This document shows, piece after piece, positions 1 through 12,800 of a DNA stretch of 64,000 nucleotides. Position 1 is the stretch's first letter; the number at the start of each line of letters is the position of its first letter. Origin of the DNA: Erigeron canadensis (taxonomy: Eukaryota; Streptophyta; Magnoliopsida; Asterales; Asteraceae); assembly GCF_010389155.1 (NCBI RefSeq), contig NC_057763.1, forward strand, positions 32,594,645-32,658,644, given 5' to 3'. A model generated the notes under the pieces. The model saw only the letters and a list, made by a program, of their open reading frames with translations, was not told where the DNA came from and made no database searches. The translations under genes were made by a program, and so were the position numbers.

Positions 1-3000
1 GGAACCGCTTCGCTTCCTTAACTGAGAATTCCTTACTTGAACCTCCCATCCACTGCCATTTATCAATCGAGTCTCTAAATCGCACCCCTTCAAGCAATCT
101 TTTGAGTTCTTCATGCTCCTCGATTTCCTCATTCGACCCAGGACTTGATGACCAGTCCCATCTATCGAAACCCTGCATACTAACCTCATACCTCTCGCTA
201 ACCGTGCATTTTTTTAACTTTTTCCAGTTTGAACAGCCTTGGGAATTCCTCCTTTAGTTGCCTATTAGTAAGCCAAGGGTCCAGCAAAAAATGTATGCTT
301 TTTCCATTCCCCAATTCTCCTTTAAAATTCTGTCCCAGAACGACATCATTAACTTTCACCCTATCTACTACTCTCACCACATTCTTCCAGTTACTAGCAA
401 AAGACTTGCTAACAGGAGCACTGCTCCAAGACCTCTTGTTGTCGTGAAGAGCAATGATTACCTTTCTCCAAATTCCTTTCACATCTGTCTTGAATCTCCA
501 TATCCATTTGGTGAGTAACGCCAAGTTAGCCTCTTTGAGTCTAGTAATTCCCAAACCACCCGCAGAGATTGGCGAGGCCACTTGATCCCACGACACCCAA
601 TGGATCTTTTTTGCGTTATCAGATCTGCCCCAAAGAAAATTCCTTATTATAATTTCGAGCCCTTCTATCACCTTTCCAGGTGCTTTAAATATCGAAAGGT
701 AATAGGTAGGCAAGCTTTCAAGTACAGATTTAATAAGAGTGACCCGACCCGCCATAGATAAACAGGCCCCCTTCCAATTAGCCAACTTAGACTCAAATAT
801 GTCGAAAAGGAAGCTCCAACTAGCCACCCGGTTCATGTTTTCCCCAACCGTAATACCAAGATGCTTGAATGGTAGAGAACCGACTTTACAGTGAACGACC
901 CTTGCCATCTCGGCCACCTCTGCGTGAGCAACACCCACGCCAAACAAACTGGATTTTCCCATATTAATTTTTAGGCCAGAAACAATATAAAAACATCTCA
1001 GTAATCTAGATACATTTTTTATGTTTCCCGTGGACCACTCCCCCATAATAATACAGTCATCGGCATACATCATATGGGAAACAACAGGCCCATCATTAGG
1101 TAGCTGAACCCCCTTAAAAATCCCTGCCGCGGTAGCTTTTTTAATCATACCCGAAAAAGCTTCCATAACCATAATAAACAAAAAAGGGGACAAAGGGTCG
1201 CCTTGGCGAATACCTTTAGAGCAGCTGAACTCAAAAGTAGGTGACCCATTTACCAAGATCGAAGTCCTGGTCGATGATAGAATCCCTGAGATCCATTGGC
1301 ACCATTTGTCGGGAAAGCCCATCTGTCTCATAACCTCAATAACGAACCTCCAATTCACATTATCGTACGCCTTTTCATAATCTATTTTGCACATAAAAAA
1401 CTCTTTATTCTTCCTTTTTGCCCAAGCTATCATCTCATTCAATACAAGCGGCCCATCCAGGATGAGACGGTCCTTCAGAAAGGTCGTTTGGTTCATAGAA
1501 ATGAGTGAGCCCAACACCTTTTTGAGCCTGTTGGCCAAAACTTTGGAAATCTTCTTACTAATCACACCAACTAGGATAATGGGTCTGTAGTCCCTCAGAT
1601 TCCCCGGGTCTTTTACCTTAGGTATGAGTGTAATAAAGGACGACCCGCAACCCTTACTTATAACCCCAGTCTCATAAAAATGATTAAAGAGTGCCAAAAA
1701 ATCGTCGGCAAGGAGGTACCAGAATTTTTTAATGAACCTGAAATTCAGCCCATCGGGCCCGGGAGCCCTATCGTCGACCAATCAAAAACAGCCTTTTTAA
1801 TTTCTTCGGCCGTAAATTTTTCTTCCAGTGTCTTAGATTCCTCTTCTTCAAGCCTCGACTCAAAGAAGCACTGCAGCTCCGGTCTCATTTCCCATGTTTC
1901 CTTGAACTTGTTCCTAAAAAAGTCATGGACTTGTTTTTTAATCTTCTTAGGGTTAGACTCCCACTCGTCCCCCACCTGCAGACCCTGAATCATATTACTC
2001 ACCTTCCTATTATTTATCAGTCCATGAAAAAATTTAGTGTTTTCATCCCCATCGATCGCCCATCGACACCTCGATCTCTGTCTAATGTCTTTTTCCTTTC
2101 GGTACTCTATCTCATTGATTCTCTTTTTACATTCTATCCTCGTCCACTCCTCTTCCTCGGATAACTCCTTATTTTCCAACATTGCATCTAATTCCTCTAA
2201 CTTGAGTACACAGTTGCCAAGTTCTTCCCCTTCTTTCTCCAAAGTCTTATCTCTCCATCTTTTAACATGTGAGCGAATGTGTCTGAATAACAACATCAAC
2301 TTCACGTCAGGGAGCCCATGGAAATTGAACGACTCCTTAGCCTCCTTAACAAACTCTTCAAAACCTTCCTTCTCCAACCAAGAGCTGAAAATTCTGAAAG
2401 GCTTAGGTCCAAAGTTGATGTCCTTAACTGACAACAATATCGGGTTGTGATCAGAAAGCTTTCTAGGCAAGGCCCTGAAACAAGCAGAAGGCCAACTATC
2501 CAAAACCCCTCTACATACCAACAGTCTGTCGGTTTTGCTCAGCTTAGTACCCTTCTCATCCCTGATCATATATGTGAAGTAACCTCCTTTCATCATGTAT
2601 TCGTGTAAGTCAGCCGAGTAAATGAAGGAGTTAAACTCCCTGGCACTTTGGTGATTAAATCTTGACCCTTTTCTTTCCTCCGCGACTCTAACGACATTGA
2701 AATCCCCAATAATGAACCACTTCCCCGGCGAATTTAGTTTTAATCTCATAATCTTCTCCCACAACTCGGATTTTTCTTTTACTTTTTGTGGTGCGTATAC
2801 ATTCACCACATACGCATCTTCCTCACAACCTTTTATTCTACCCTTAATCAGCAGGAAGTTATTTTCTTTCACACTGTCAATCTTTTTAAACACCCCTGGG
2901 TCCCATAAACTTACTATCCTACCCGATCTCCCCCTTGGTTCGACTACTTCCGACTCAAAAATGGAATTTCCCCAGTAACTTTTAAAAACTTTATCCGGAA

Positions 3001-3049
3001 TATTATTAGTTTGCGTTTCTTGAATTGCCAAAAAATTAAATCCCTCTCT

Positions 3050-5994
3050 TGTAACACCCGTCATTTAAAAATCTGGATTTCAAAAAACTTTGCCAAACGG
3101 CGTTTAAAAAGTAGTGGAAAAGGATCACTTTAAAATTGCCCCATCCGTAACCGGATGGTACCTTTATAAAATGGTGTTACTAACGTGCATCATCAAAACA
3201 ATATAAATGAAATCCAAGTTATGACACCGACATAAATGTCATCATTATTACGTGTTCATAAATCATAAATGAAAGTAGCCAAAACGTAAGGCTAAGGGAA
3301 GTCTATGCATTCAACAATCTATGCTAGTCTTCTTTATTATTTCTACCCATCTCACCGAGCTAATCCTTTCCTAGCTCAAGCTTGCTTATCCTGAAGGCAC
3401 AACATTTTCAAAGAACAAGTGTTAGCTAATAAATTAGCTAAGTAAGATAACATAATTTGAAAACATTTGCCGATTCATAATATATTAACAAAACATGTCA
3501 TAAATGTTAATATCACATACATATCACATCACAAGATAAACATAACACAATAGGATCATCATATTCCTAATGTGCCTAGAATTTCTTTCTTATCTTTCTT
3601 TCTTTACTTTGTTTCTTTGCCTAGACGTAGGCTAAGTGACTTACGCCACTTACATAGGGATGTGGGGTTTGTGTGCAGGTGGTCGTAGACCATACATGGA
3701 GTCCTCACACCCGACATGATGGGTAAACCTTTCGGTGGTCCATCGGCGTCGTTAAGGAATTGACAAAGTCATTTCCAACTGAATAAACCGTTTATGCCTT
3801 TGTGCAATGGTAGTTAGTTACTCCACCCGGAATACTCAAACGTAACTATGCCACGGGAGATATCATGATTCCCAAACCACGTGACCACGTACGCCATAGC
3901 TCCGAGGAACTAGCACGGGTTAAGCTTAACACAACATCTTGAATATGCTCGAGACTTCTTAATTTTATTAGCTTAGGCTACACTTTCACCTAAACTAATC
4001 ACATACATCATCTTTTACTTTAGGGCCCTTAATCGTGCACGTGTCATGGCAATCCTATTCATATGTCTAGTGACTAGGTGTTCAAGCCATGCAAATATTC
4101 ATAAAACATTTCATCATTTCATTTCACATGCATAACATCATACCTTTGAAGCATTAATATTTTACCATACATAATCAATGGTAATCATACATATCCCATA
4201 TAATCCCATAATCATACAAATATGCAATTATATCCATTTGAGGTTTTAACTTATAAAAATTATGTTTTGTTGTACCCTCAGGTGACGAAAGATGTTATCT
4301 TACCTCAATAAGAATGCAATAACAAAGTGTCACACCAATTAAGACTCAACAGTGAATGCTCAAACCTTCAGAACCTACGATGTCCAAAAGAGTCCAATTA
4401 ATTGCTAATTTACTCACTATCATTGTCTTTTCATGAGGACTCAACATCATACTTTTATTAGTAAATACATTTAATTTAAGGTGTTAAATATTCAGTAACA
4501 TTTAATTCAATATTGTCAATTTCAATCTCGAACCACAAGATTCAAAAATGACAATTTCAATCTTGAACCATAAAGATCAAAAGTTACAATTTCAATCTCA
4601 CAAGATTCAAAACACAATTTCAATCTTGCAAGGACCAAATATGTCATTTCGGAACTGCAGGGATCAAAACTGTCAATTTCAAAACTGCAGGGATCAAAAC
4701 TGTCACTTTTCAAACTATAGGGATCAAAATTCACTTTCAAAACTACAGGGATCAAAACTGTCATTTTCGAAACTACAGGGACTGTTTATGTCAAATCGGA
4801 AACTTCAGGGACCAAAACTGTCACTTTTCAAAACTACAGGGACTGTTTATGTCAAATCAGAAACTTCGGGGACCAAAATTGAAAAATCAGCGACATGACG
4901 TCAGCAGATGGGACGTGCAGATTGATCGGGAAAAAAGTTTTCCATCGCTAATTTCGTCGCTAGATCGTCGCTACATAGAACATAAACTTTAAAATGCGAT
5001 TGCGACTTCGTTACTTAACCGTTTTAGACGATTCTTTTTGCAAAATTCATGTTTCTCAGTAGAGAATCTAATTCCAGAAGAAAATCCCATTTTAAAAGGT
5101 TTCCTCTTCGGGTTTTATTAAAACTATTCGGAAACCATATACGTATAAACTTCAAATCACGATTGCCGCTTCGTTACTCAACGGATTTAGATGATTCTTT
5201 TTGCAAAACTCATCATTTTCAGAAAATAAGATATCACATAAAACAAATCTCATTTAAATCGCTTTTATCACTGGATCTCACGAAAAAGGTATTAAAAACG
5301 TTACAAATCGTATTAAAATCCATATGTATGAATCAAGATCATACCAAACTATTTTACAGAACTAAAAGATATTAAAAATGAACCATATTACAGTAATCAT
5401 CTCTGCTTGTATGACCGTCATCATTGAGATCCCAAAATATACCCTAAAACGTTAATTTTCGGTATGGAAATCACTAGACACAAGCAAAGATCATTGTAAT
5501 GGACATAAACATATGAAAATAAATTGCTTACTGATTTCCAAGAGTTCAAGATCAAAATATGGGAGAATAGGGTGGAGAAATAAGAGAGAATGAGAAAACC
5601 TAATGATAATAGGTTATAAAATGATAAGAATGGATTAAAAGGAAGTTATTAGACTTGTTACCCTAATGGACCAGCCATTAAGCTTTAATTTTCGTTCATG
5701 ATGGTTGGGCTTGACTAAAACCCACTCAAACAAGTCTAAAAACACATATTAGTCTAATAACTAAGGCCCGAAGCTAATACGTACACTACCGGAAGGCCAA
5801 CTAACGTCTTAAGCACATAATGGTGAACCGACACACCATTTTAGCATCACATAACTCTATGACATATCTACATATATGCACTTTAATTATAATTTAACAA
5901 CTTATTAATCAACTAGCAATTAAAGAGACTAACGACGTTAAGGATCAACTAACGGTCAACGATAAGTCAAACTTGAAAAGTTTGGGATGTTACA
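3050..5994. mobile_element. Solo LTR (2,945 bp), probably Ty3/Gypsy
   Basis: The element begins TGTAACACCC and ends GGGATGTTACA, giving the TG..CA ends of an LTR with matching inverted tips. It is flanked by an exact 5-bp duplication TCTCT (3045-3049 and 5995-5999). It holds no gag, protease, RT or integrase coding region, so it looks like the product of LTR-LTR recombination. The length and tip sequence resemble long Gypsy LTRs of plants, but the superfamily is inference. It splits LINE ORF2 near its 5' end. Orientation is not certain. Confidence 0.88.
4535..4885. repeat. Minisatellite inside the solo LTR
   Basis: Imperfect tandem units of roughly 30 bp share the core CAGGGATCAAAACTGTCA or variants, for example at 4657-4675 and 4687-4705. 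The array decays at both ends. It gives spurious open frames on both strands. Confidence 0.8.
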
Positions 5995-7990
5995 TCTCTT
6001 CCTATGATACTTCTGATCCAACTGTCCTTCCCACCACCCCCCCCCCCCCCGATTCCCCTGATGTTGATAGATAGTATATTCATTGTGGAACCGCATTAAT
6101 ACCTTCGATTATTATGGTGTTCCTTACTTTAACTTTATCTTCACCTCCTCTGAATTTGACCCCTACTATCTTTCCAACATCCATTGTCTCATCCACCTCT
6201 CTCTCCAACTCGATCACATTTAGGTCTTCTTCATTTTGATATGCCGAAGTCGATGGCCTCTCCAGAGCGACCTCTTCTTGGTGATTTATGTGGGGAAACC
6301 CCTTTTCAATTAATTTAAGGCTAAAGTTGAGGTTGATAGATTCACCTTCCTTTTCTGACTCTTGAATATTAGGGTCACTAGTGTTTTCTTTTGATCCGTT
6401 CCTTTCTTGAAATGGGCTTTTGATTTCCATAGGAAAGTCCGAGTTTTGGGCCTCATCATCCGGTCTGGGCCTTTTTCTAGGCCTGCTAAATGCCTCCCCT
6501 ACTTTATTATTCCAAGAATTATTAAAATTATACCACAGATCCTTGAAAATAAAATTATCCCCGTCTGTCCCCCACCTTGGAATTGTCACCACCTTTATTA
6601 TTTTTCTTTTTCTTTCTGGCTTTCTCCCCATGCGCCACAAAATTAAATTTGTTGGTACCCCCATTATTGGACGTCGTGCCAACCTTCTCATGCACGAGGG
6701 GACTTTCAAGTTTCCCATGCACATCGTTAATTCTGTTTTCCTGAATAACCCCTTCGTCTGCCTCCCACTGCATTCCGGTCGACTCGTTTTCCAGTGGACC
6801 CCCAAGAGCCGGAGAACCGCCGTTAACATCTGAAATATTATCTTTTTCTGCCGAGGATGCCTCCGTCTCCTCCCTAAAATCTGGGCACCAGTCACCCCTT
6901 TCTTCACTCACCCATACTCTGAACATCTTATCCATCCATTTCAGCGTTACCTCTTCATCTGCCATTTTCCCTTCCCCATCAGAACTCCAACCTTATCCAT
7001 AGTTTATCTGCATCCAATTCATCAGCTTCTGAAGGCTTGAAAAACATTCCCCTATACTATTGAAAACCTTCGAACAGAAAAGATGAAGCGGAACACCACT
7101 GATTTTTAACCAAGCCAGCCTCTCAAATGCCATGGACTGACCCACCCACAAATCCAATCTTGATGACCAACACCTCCATACCTCTTCCTTCTTCAGGAAC
7201 TCTGCAGCTTTGTCTGAATCTTCAAACGACGCCATAAAATTCAGGCCTCCCAGGTAAGATAGACCCACATTATGGACTCCAGCTTTCGCAAAGAAACTCC
7301 TGAGATTGATAAGAGTTTGCATATCAAAACATTTCCCCACTAGCGACCTCTTATAGTAACCAGTCATGACGTTTACTTTCGGCTCAATCGTGACAACCTT
7401 TCCTCTCTTCATCCCTGATTTATCCCCTACCACCGCGTCTTTAAAGGAGACACCCACCCTTGCACTCCTGAAAACCTTGGGTTTAGTTACTTCTTGCCAC
7501 TTCTGCTGCTCCCCCCCCCCCCTCCTTCTCCTTTTGAAACATTCCTGATTCCTTCATTCTCGACAGCGAACTTTGCCAGATTAACCCTTAAATGATTCTG
7601 ACCCATCTTTAGATTCTTGAGAGCGATTTCAAGACTTTTAACATTCCTCACCCCTTTAAAGCTTACAAACCCAAATCTGTCACCGTCCTTATTCTTTTTC
7701 CTAGCAATATAAGTTCCCCGGATTTCTCCAAATACACTTAGAAACGTAGCTAGATCCCATGGTTGATGTGTCATATTTTATACCATTTCCCACGTGACTT
7801 TAGAACCAATTATTCGTCATTTTGATAGTTTTATATCCAACTTTCGATGCTTTGAAGGTGTGTTGAGTGTTTTCAGGTTGGAAATTGATTAGACGAATGA
7901 ATTGGTCGATTTTGATGAGTTAAGGAAGAAACGGGAGAAAGATTCGGGTGAAATCGAGCGAAAGACGAAGAAAACGAAATCTAGAAGTTG

Positions 7991-8151
7991 TAACTGCCGT
8001 TAGCCCAGTAACGGCCGTTACATAGGTGGTTTGTGGTTTCTCCTGTAACTGGCAGTTAGAGAACTAACGGCCGTTAGAAATCAACTGAATAGTAACGGCC
8101 GTTAGCCCAGTAATTCCCGTTAGGCCTTAAGTATAAAAGTAACGGCCGTTA
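7991..8151. repeat. Cluster of TAACGGCCGTTA palindromes in the LTR
   Basis: Four exact 12-bp palindromes TAACGGCCGTTA occur at 8009-8020, 8065-8076, 8093-8104 and 8140-8151. Degenerate copies lie at 7991-8002, 8046-8058 and 8111-8122. Each exact copy holds two inverted AACGG cores, the type of site bound by plant MYB proteins. A regulatory role is inference. Confidence 0.75.
8132..8139 (+). promoter_or_regulatory. Probable TATA box of the LTR promoter
   Basis: TATAAAAG about 370 bp into the LTR, directly after the cluster of TAACGGCCGTTA palindromes and just before the last copy. The position fits a U3 promoter, so transcription would run to the right. No transcript evidence is available. 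Confidence 0.5.
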
Positions 8152-9807
8152 CACGCGTGTTTTGTGCATAGGATTAGTTAGGGTTCTGCACTTTTGGACG
8201 AATTATTGGATAATTTTCATAGTTGTTCATATACTTAGGAATACTTTGGAGAAAACAAGTGATTAGGGTTTCACCTATTTTCAGCTTTGGATTGTAATCA
8301 TTATTGCTACCGGATTATCATCATTCATTTGGTATAATATGATTTCCTCTCTATTTGTTTGTTCTTGTGTTTTTAATATGAATAGCTAAATCTCTACCAC
8401 CCGCTTGGGTAGTAAGCATGTCATAGGGTCGAATTGATGTTACTTGTGAATGTTGAACAAGGTTTATATGTTTAATCGAAGATCCACATTTATTTGGATT
8501 TAAATATTGTTTTCAACTTTTATATTAATTGATTGATAATTGTAATTAGAAGTTCGGGAGAAATCTATGTCATTGTCAATCGATTTATGAAATGGTTAAT
8601 CTGTCTATAATTAACCTAAAATCGTTGGAGTTCGAGAGAAATCAGCGATAAAGATTAAAAACAATTAAATTCATTTTGAATGTGTAGACGTCTATGATAG
8701 AGGGATCTGATTAGGCGAATAAGCAGTTCGGGAGAAAACTTTCAAAAGATTAAATCATAAAATCAACTCAGGAACTTAAGGCTTAACTGTTTAGGGGAGA
8801 AATTAAGTGCGGGAGCAATAATTATCTTTTGAGCAGTTAAAGTTTCAAGTATAACGGGAGTTCATCTTGTCTACTTTTTGAGTCGTTCAACAAATGCAAG
8901 TAATATCTAGACCCGATGATTGGCATGTGAACTGATCCAAGTAGGTGTTCATTTTTAAATCTGTGTTAAGATTCAACCAATCAAATACTCTTTGCGATTA
9001 ATCCTACGGGATTACTGACTTTCTTCACTAACTTTGCAACGTGACAATTCGGTCACAAAACCCCCCTTTTAATCTGAATCATTTTACTGTAACAATTTCT
9101 TATTAAGTCCTTGTGTTCGACCTCGGTTTACCAAGTCAACTATATTGTATACGAACGGGTTCACTGCCCGCAAGTGTGTAGTAGTCAGTAACTAGGTATT
9201 TCGTGTTCATAAATTTAAGACTAGAAAATACACATCAATGGTCTGCACCCATCCGGAATGTTTGCGACGTAAAATTTTGCTAGTTGTCGATCCTTCTCTC
9301 GTGTCCGTTTTTTATGTTGGAATGCCTCCCCGTAACCTCTTCCCAATTGCCCTCTCTTTTTTTTTTTCTCTGTTTTCTCTCTCACACTCCATTTTTTGTC
9401 ACTTCACTTATTATATGGTCATCTATTTTCCTCAAAAAAATATCTAATTACACTTTTTTTTTAAGTTAGTTTGAAAAAGTCAAAACATTCACAAAAACAA
9501 ACAGCAACTTTGCAATAACGCCGTTAAAAAGTAACGGTAGATGATGACGTGGTTAAATATTCCGTACAGAAATAATCACATCGCATCGCATACTTACTAT
9601 AAAATAAGTTTACTTCATTAAATTTATTTTCATGATGCCAATGCCATTTTAGTTTGTTTTTCCTTTCCCTCTGTATTTTCTCTCTATCTATTTAAAGAAA
9701 CCAAACAGTAACCGCCGGTCTTATTTCCGACCATACCTCATCTTTTTTACACACAGTTAGTTACACTTGTAACCGCTTTCATCGAGTTAGTTAAGCACGC
9801 ATAAAGT

Positions 9808-12800
9808 ATGGATGGATTGAAGTTAAAATTATTGATGATGATGATATATGTAATGTTTGTATCTATAAGTTTTCGTGATATTAGATCTGCCGCTCAACTT
9901 CTGCCTCTTGAAGAAGGTACCTACACTAGTGTTTCTCAATTTCTACTACTATACTCGTATTTTTTTTACATTCATTAAGTTTGGGATTACATAGTACTAA
10001 TTCACCGAATTTCATCAGAACCTCAGACTTAAGGATGTCTGAATAGAAATAATAGGATGATCATGTTCTCATGTTGAAACTATCTTTGTTTGCCTTTTAG
10101 AGAATAAAAAAAAAAGAGAGTATTTTTAAAAAAAAAAATATGAATGGATTATTATTTATGGATAAATTTTGTGTGTTATTTGATTTTTGAATTTTTGTGT
10201 TTTTGGAAGTATTGTTGATTGAGGGGGGAATGTGACAAAAGTTTTGTTATAGAATCTCTGATTATATGTTTTGGCTTTTTATAGAATTAGCAGTAAAATA
10301 GTTTATTACAGAGTAAGGTGTGTTTTTTCATTTTTTTAGAGAAAAAAATTTACAATGTATATTACATATGTTCTAAGGAAAAATATAGGAATGGAAAAAA
10401 AAAAAAACCTTATTTTGCCTCTGGAAATTTATTAAATATACATGTTAAATTTTCGATGATGAAAATATCAGTATGTAACATAAGTATTACTAGCAGCCAG
10501 AACTATGCTTTCACATGTTTTAATTATGTCTTTTGACTATTTCAATATACTTTAGATGATAACAACACTTAAAATATAATACATCAATATACTTTTGATG
10601 ATGATAACAACACTAAGTATAATACATACATATACCATGCCGCCTTAATCATGGTTGAATATATATTTATCAGAAACATAATATAAAAGTTATTAGTTTA
10701 TGAAAGTTTTAGATATATATTGATCATGGTCTAAATTTTTAGTTTATAAAAGTTAACATCAATGACAAATACTCGTAATAACATAAGTAGATATTCGAAA
10801 GTGGGGCCCATGAGTTTATTCCAACTTGCTTCTCTATTTAAGTCGGCCTTGAAAATTATTGAGCTTTTTGATAACGTGATTCCATACCAAGTCAGCTATG
10901 ATAGGCCCGTTTGTAAATAATACTGTGTATATTTCATTTATGGTTTTATTAAATAATATATCATCCTACCTAGTTATTGAGCTTTCTTAGACTATAGCCT
11001 TTTTTGTAATTGGACAACTTTTATAGCTAGAATGGACGTGTTTAGTTTACAAGCTAAAGCATCATGACATGTTATATCAAGCTTTACAAGATTTTACTGT
11101 TTTTTTTTTCTATTCAAATTACATGGTTAAGAAAAACAAAATTTAAAAATTCGTTGGGTAATTAAAACATAAAATAATGGCAAAATGGTTAAAAAGAGAC
11201 GATTTTTTGGATAATTAGCCCTGAAAAAAATGGCGATATAATTAACTTAGTTTTTATATTTTCTTATAAAACGATGTATATGTCAAAGCGTAAAATAATT
11301 GTTTTTTTGAACTATGAAAAATGAATAGGTTTGTTGTATGCTACTATTGATGGTATTGTATTTTCTTGATTGTTAAGGTTGTATTTTCATTGTGGCACCA
11401 TACTTCATTACTTTGGACAGTGACAGTGACGTTTTTGTTCTACTTTTCTCAAAGTGGTAGCTATCACGGTGATCCAATACGTATAACAAGTTGTTGGTTT
11501 TCGATTTGGCAACAGTCAATACTACAACCTTTTTTTTCCGCGTGATCAGTAATGCTACTCTTTCAAGCTCCTAGCTAATGTTTGAAAGGGTTGGTTTGAA
11601 ATTATTGACACCTGATTTTTTTAATCAGAATCTGACTATATCACGATGCCCAATTGGCTAGCTAGTGGCATCTCAATGCATTTAATACTAGCCAATAAAT
11701 TAGATTTATGAATGTGTATGGCAGAATGGATATATATATATGGATTTGACACTTTGACGTGTTGTTTTGGTCAACCATGCAAACTCTGCAAATATTATCT
11801 TTTCTGACTTTGTGCTTAGCTCGTGGTCCCCTATCACGTGTGTGTGTGTGTGTTATGTTTGACTATAACAAGTTTTAATTTGACCTGTACTAATCTACAA
11901 ATTAATTAACTAATAAAACCGTGTCTATATGAACTTAAGTTATTGACCAATGACCATGCACATAGTTTCTGAATTTGTATAACGAACATTACAATAAGAA
12001 ATCAACTTAGTCTTTTCTAGAAATTCCGAGATTATTATATCATTAAGTTTGTTTATTTGGTTGTTATAAGGATGATTAGTAAATGATCAATAATAAAGCA
12101 CTTTTGCTCGGTCGCTTGAAATTGATTAATTTATATACTACACATCAGTACTACTAAGTTCATCTAAATGAATTTAACCCATCTTATTGTATGTATCAAA
12201 CTGTGTAAACTTGTTATATGTACGTATCTCGGTATCTGATCTTATATTACTCGTAACTTGTAAACCATCCATGTGGTCGTTTTTCAAGACATGGCAACAT
12301 ATACGTACGTATGTCATGTAAGCAAAACAAAATACTTGTTACCGATAAAGAGGTAACTGGATACAAAAATTAACATGGATTAATTGAAACTTTGATGGAT
12401 ACAATAGACGATTTGAAAGCTAGATACACAATATAGCGAAACATGAATAGCTTTGATATAGTTGAGGCACTTAACCAGTTAACCCCGGTGTTATGGCAAT
12501 TTATTTATAACTCTTTATGTATGTTATAGTTGAGGCACTTCAGACAATAGCCTCAAAGCTACAATATAGCGGTTGGCAACCTGCTAGAGATTCATGCATC
12601 TCAGGTACAGGACTTAATGACACAATTTCTCTGAACAGACGGGGGCTTCTTGATTACGGTAGCAATGTAACTTGTAACTGTAACAGCACTGTTTGCCACA
12701 TAACAAACATGTAAGGAACTGTCTATCTGTACATCTTTTTCCAAATTGAACCAGATTGCATTTACTTCCATCAACCATTAGTCCATTACCATCAATATTT

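Larger units (their letters stand above)
1..6083 (-). pseudogene. LINE ORF2: APE endonuclease plus reverse transcriptase, broken
   Basis: ORF2 starts at an ATG at 6083-6081 that overlaps the ORF1 stop (ATGA). The first residues are split off by the LTR at 3050-5994. Downstream come the APE-type endonuclease motifs (a QET motif just after the LTR, GDFNVV, SDHNPI), a linker, and the reverse transcriptase with GIRQGDPLSPF and the catalytic YADD (codons near 1056-1070). A frameshift near 1770-1780 separates the linker from the RT, in the conserved APGPDG region. A second frameshift in a 7-T run (209-215) shifts the C-terminal region, which continues in another frame off the left edge. Such proteins nick DNA and copy LINE RNA at the nick. 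This copy cannot make an intact protein. Confidence 0.92.
7764..9237 (+). mobile_element. Second solo LTR (1,474 bp) in LINE ORF1
   Basis: It begins TGATGTGT and ends ACACATCA, perfect 8-bp inverted tips with TG..CA ends. An exact 5-bp duplication ATGGT flanks it (7759-7763 and 9238-9242). The plus orientation is suggested by a TATAAAAG box at 8132-8139 downstream of a repeat-rich upstream part. There are no internal retroelement genes, so it is a solo LTR. Its sequence is unrelated to the other LTR. It interrupts the RRM of LINE ORF1 between the RNP2 and RNP1 motifs. Confidence 0.9.
1..9360 (-). mobile_element. L1-type LINE retrotransposon, degenerate, 3' end beyond the left edge
   Basis: A non-LTR retrotransposon read right to left. 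From about 9360 down to 6080 it encodes an RRM-containing ORF1, and from 6083 down through position 1 an endonuclease/reverse transcriptase ORF2. It is interrupted by two solo LTRs (7764-9237 and 3050-5994). When those insertions are ignored the LINE reading frame runs straight across each target site, so they arrived after the LINE. The 5' end is not sharp; coding-like sequence with many basic residues reaches about 9350, next to a purine-rich tract. No 3' poly-A or target duplication is in view because the element leaves the window. Several frameshifts make it non-autonomous today. Confidence 0.93.
6080..9360 (-). pseudogene. LINE ORF1: RRM / DUF4283-type RNA-binding protein, broken
   Basis: The ORF1 N-terminus lies right of the 7764-9237 LTR, where an RNP2-like FYVANIP motif is encoded near 9250-9280. 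After the LTR the same frame continues with the RNP1-like motif RFGFVSF near 7660-7680, which identifies an RRM. A DUF4283-like section follows (7457-6993), then an acidic, lysine-rich tail with an RKRPRPDD basic patch, ending at TGA 6080-6082. Frame changes occur at a 12-base C run (7511-7522), near 7000, near 6970 and between about 6650 and 6555. The protein would coat LINE RNA in an RNP. The apparent start at 7774 belongs to the inserted LTR and not to the gene. Confidence 0.85.

Noticed and set aside
1745..3064. Apparent separate gene starting at 3064
   Set aside because: The first residues come from the inserted LTR; it is the endonuclease part of LINE ORF2.
4522..4898. Open frames on both strands with regular internal repeats
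   Set aside because: They are translations of the minisatellite in the solo LTR and not repeat proteins.
7487..7774. Apparent small RRM gene starting at 7774
   Set aside because: Its ATG is the reverse of the LTR tip; the true frame continues right of the LTR as LINE ORF1.
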